This document shows positions 62,297 to 64,000 of a stretch of DNA of 64,000 nucleotides, in pieces. A program made the position numbers and the translations under genes. The notes under the pieces are model-generated. The model saw only the letters and a list, made by a program, of their open reading frames with translations, did not search any database and was not told the origin of the DNA. This DNA is from CAWCDJ01 sp963778675 (lineage in GTDB: Bacteria > Acidobacteriota > Terriglobia > Bryobacterales > Bryobacteraceae): positions 110,155-174,154 of the forward strand of contig CAVZVI010000003.1 in assembly GCA_963778675.1 (NCBI GenBank), written 5' to 3'. Position 1 is the stretch's first letter; each line of letters starts with the position of its first letter.

Positions 62297-63777
62297 GCGG
62301 CGCGGGAAGGGTCTACCTCATCGGCTCCGGACCCGGCGATCCCGAACTCATCACCGTCAAAGGCCGCCGCATCCTGGAACAGGCAGACTCGGTCCTCTAC
62401 GACCACCTGGCGCCCGACGCCCTGCTGGCCCTCGCGCCCGCGCATGCCGAGCGGCTTTACGTCGGCAAGAAGAAATCCGACCACGCCTTTTCCCAGGAAG
62501 AGATCGGCGCGATGCTGATCGAGCGCGCGCGGCGCGGCCTCACCGTGGTGCGGCTGAAGGGCGGCGACCCGTTCCTGTTCGGGCGCGGCGGCGAAGAGGC
62601 CGAAGCGCTGGCCGGCGCCGGCATTCCCTTTGAGGTGGTTCCCGGCGTCACCACGCCGCTCGGCATCGCGGCCTACACCGGGGTTCCACTGACGCACCGC
62701 GAGCACACGTCGGCGGTCACCTTTGTCACCGGCCACGCGGTCGGCTCGATCGATTGGGACAGGGTCGGCCACGCGGAAACGCTCGTGATCTTCATGGGGC
62801 TGACGACGTTTCCCGAGATTGCGCGCGAGCTGATCGCGCGCGGGCGCTCCGCGGAGACTCCCGCTATGGCGGTCCGCTGGGCGACCCGGCCGGACCAGGA
62901 AACTCTCGTGGGAACGCTCGCCACCCTTCCCGAGCTGATCGCCGCGCGCGGCATGAAGCCGCCGGCGACCATCGTCGTCGGCGAGGTGGTGCGGCTGCGC
63001 GAGAAGCTGAACTGGTACGAGCGGCTGCCGCTGTTCGGGCGGCGCATCGTGGTGACGCGCGCCCGCGGGCAGGCCGATGTGTTCTCGCGCGGCTGCGCGC
63101 GCTGGGCGCGGACGCCGTGGAACTCCCCACCATCGAGATCCGGCCCGCGGCGGATTACGGCCCGCTCGACCGCGCCATCGCCGGGCTCGCCGGCTACGAC
63201 TGGCTGATCTTCACCTCGGCCAACGGCGTCCGCTTCTTCGTGGAGCGGCTGGACTGTTCCGGCGCGACCTGCGCGGGCTGCGAGCGAAGATCTGCGCCAT
63301 CGGCCCGGCGACGCGGGCGGCCGTGGAAGCGCTTCACCTGAAGGTCGACCTGATGGGGACGGAGTATGTGGCGGAGGGCCTGCTCGAGGCCTTCGCGCCG
63401 TTCGACCTCTCCGGCAAGCGCGTGCTGCTGCCGCGCGCCGCGGTGGCGCGCGACCTGGTCCCTACCGAACTCGCACGGCGGGGCGCGCAGGTAGACGTGG
63501 TGGAGGCGTATCGCACGGTCGTACCCGAGGACGCCGCGGCGCGGGTCCGCGAGTGTTTCGGCGGAAGCCGGACTGCGTCACGTTCACCAGTTCGTCGACG
63601 GTGCGGAACTTCGCGGAGGCGGCGGGCGCGGAGATCCTGCGGGGAGTGGCGGTGGCGACCATCGGACCGGTGACTACCGCTACCGCCCGGGAACTGGGCA
63701 TCGAAGTCACCGCGCAGGCGAGCGTGTTTACGATGGACGGGCTGCTCGAAGCGGTGCTCGCGGTGTGCGGCAACTGA
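62293..63777 (+). CDS. cobA-hemD: Uroporphyrinogen-III C-methyltransferase/uroporphyrinogen-III synthase fusion, three frameshifts in the hemD part
   Basis: Residues 1-245 are an intact CobA/SUMT domain (VYLIGSGPGDPELITVKG, VVRLKGGDPFLFGRGGEEAEAL, VPGVTTPLGIAAYTGVPLTH). A HemD domain follows, beginning PLFGRRIVVTRARGQADVFS. It breaks near 63086, 63254 and 63553; each is mended by adding one base, giving ALGADAVELPTIEI, RDLRGLRAKICAIGP and CVTFTSSSTVRNF in turn, to the stop at 63775-63777. Because HemD is essential for haem, sequencing error is more likely than loss. CobA-HemD fusions are common in haem operons. Confidence 0.88.
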
Positions 63778-63809
63778 CGGTGGCGCCGGTCAAACGCTTT
63801 TGGGTATAA

Positions 63810-64000
63810 TCAAACCTTAGCGGAGGTGGGTCTTCTCGAAGCAGTAGGCGAGCCGCAGTCGCGAGTGCCGGTCCTTCCGTAGTACAAGCAGTCTCCCGCC
63901 TCCTTTTTCCCTCTCTGTACCCCGACGATTGCCGCGTATGCGGACGCCCGCTCGCGGAGATTTCGCGGATCCCGGTATGCCGGTCGCGCCTGCGGTCACC
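63810..64000 (+). CDS. Probable ComF-like phosphoribosyltransferase, N-terminus, cut by window edge
   Basis: The frame reads VVQAVSRLLFPSLYPDDCRV, then CGRPL and RIPVC, the usual start of ComF-type proteins with a Cys-x2-Cys zinc knuckle (CRVC). The second half of the knuckle shows CRSR where CRSC is expected. No ATG, GTG or TTG is found in frame before the conserved part, so the start is uncertain or lost by an indel. Only about 60 residues lie in the window. Confidence 0.45.

Noticed and set aside
63801..63810. TATAAT box before the probable ComF gene
   Set aside because: There is no matching -35 at 16-18 bases, and the hem operon may simply read through; not called as a promoter.
1..64000. 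CRISPR arrays, tRNA, rRNA, insertion sequences, integrases or attachment sites
   Set aside because: No regularly spaced repeats, cloverleaf-like sequences, transposase or integrase motifs were found by reading both strands; a short tRNA could have been missed without a tool.

Overview
The window looks like a chromosomal segment of a soil-type Acidobacteriota, most like the Solibacter/Bryobacter group. This is inferred from gene content, not from a marker-gene comparison. The evidence is high GC, a TIGR03435 (DUF3738) protein, PadR-coupled ADOP/MacB-like permeases, a large Oar-like TonB receptor with a carboxypeptidase-regulatory domain, and many Tat-exported sugar enzymes. No rRNA, tRNA, CRISPR array, insertion sequence or prophage was recognised.

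Layout. 1-7.6 kb: an SDR cut by the window edge, an ECF sigma/anti-sigma pair, a sugar isomerase divergent from a glucose dehydrogenase, a TIGR03435 protein, and an ArsR/VOC/SRPBCC operon. 7.7-12.1 kb: a VapBC toxin-antitoxin pair, then GH29 fucosidase, alcohol dehydrogenase and aldo/keto reductase. 12.2-17.3 kb: aquaporin, stress genes (HdeD-like, Hsp20), a UBP zinc finger, a broken quinone oxidoreductase and a PspF-like sigma-54 activator. 17.4-23.1 kb: Ser/Thr dehydratase, a BNR-propeller protein, a methyltransferase and an enolase-superfamily enzyme. 23.1-28.8 kb: PadR with two ADOP permeases. 28.8-31.9 kb: a HEIGH-motif protein and cytochrome bd (cydAB). 31.9-36.9 kb: a DUF1080 glycoside enzyme, YkgJ-type protein, Gfo/Idh/MocA oxidoreductase, isomerase and second methyltransferase. 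37-41.7 kb: TonB receptor, a VOC remnant and a DUF1648 membrane protein.

From 52.5 down to 41.7 kb on the minus strand runs an eleven-gene respiratory cluster: Rieske, b6-type cytochrome b, subunit-IV-like protein, a 1028-residue octaheme cytochrome c, a cupredoxin-like lipoprotein, CtaA, CtaB, an ABC exporter pair, SCO and DUF420. Most junctions overlap by one to four bases. This is the most distinctive system in the window: a quinol-oxidising complex whose cytochrome subunit is an octaheme fusion, with a candidate copper electron carrier and the oxidase-maturation genes. No oxidase structural genes are present here.

52.8-59.2 kb holds a decayed M19 dipeptidase, two lower-GC hypothetical genes, a cytochrome-quinoprotein fusion and a DUF2264 protein. 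59.3-63.8 kb is a tetrapyrrole operon (CcsA/HemX-like, hemA, hemC, cobA-hemD fusion), followed by the start of a probable ComF-like gene.

At least thirteen single-base frame breaks occur in otherwise well-conserved genes, several at homopolymers and three in the hemD part of an essential gene. Uncorrected sequencing or assembly indels are the likeliest cause. Those loci are annotated across the break.
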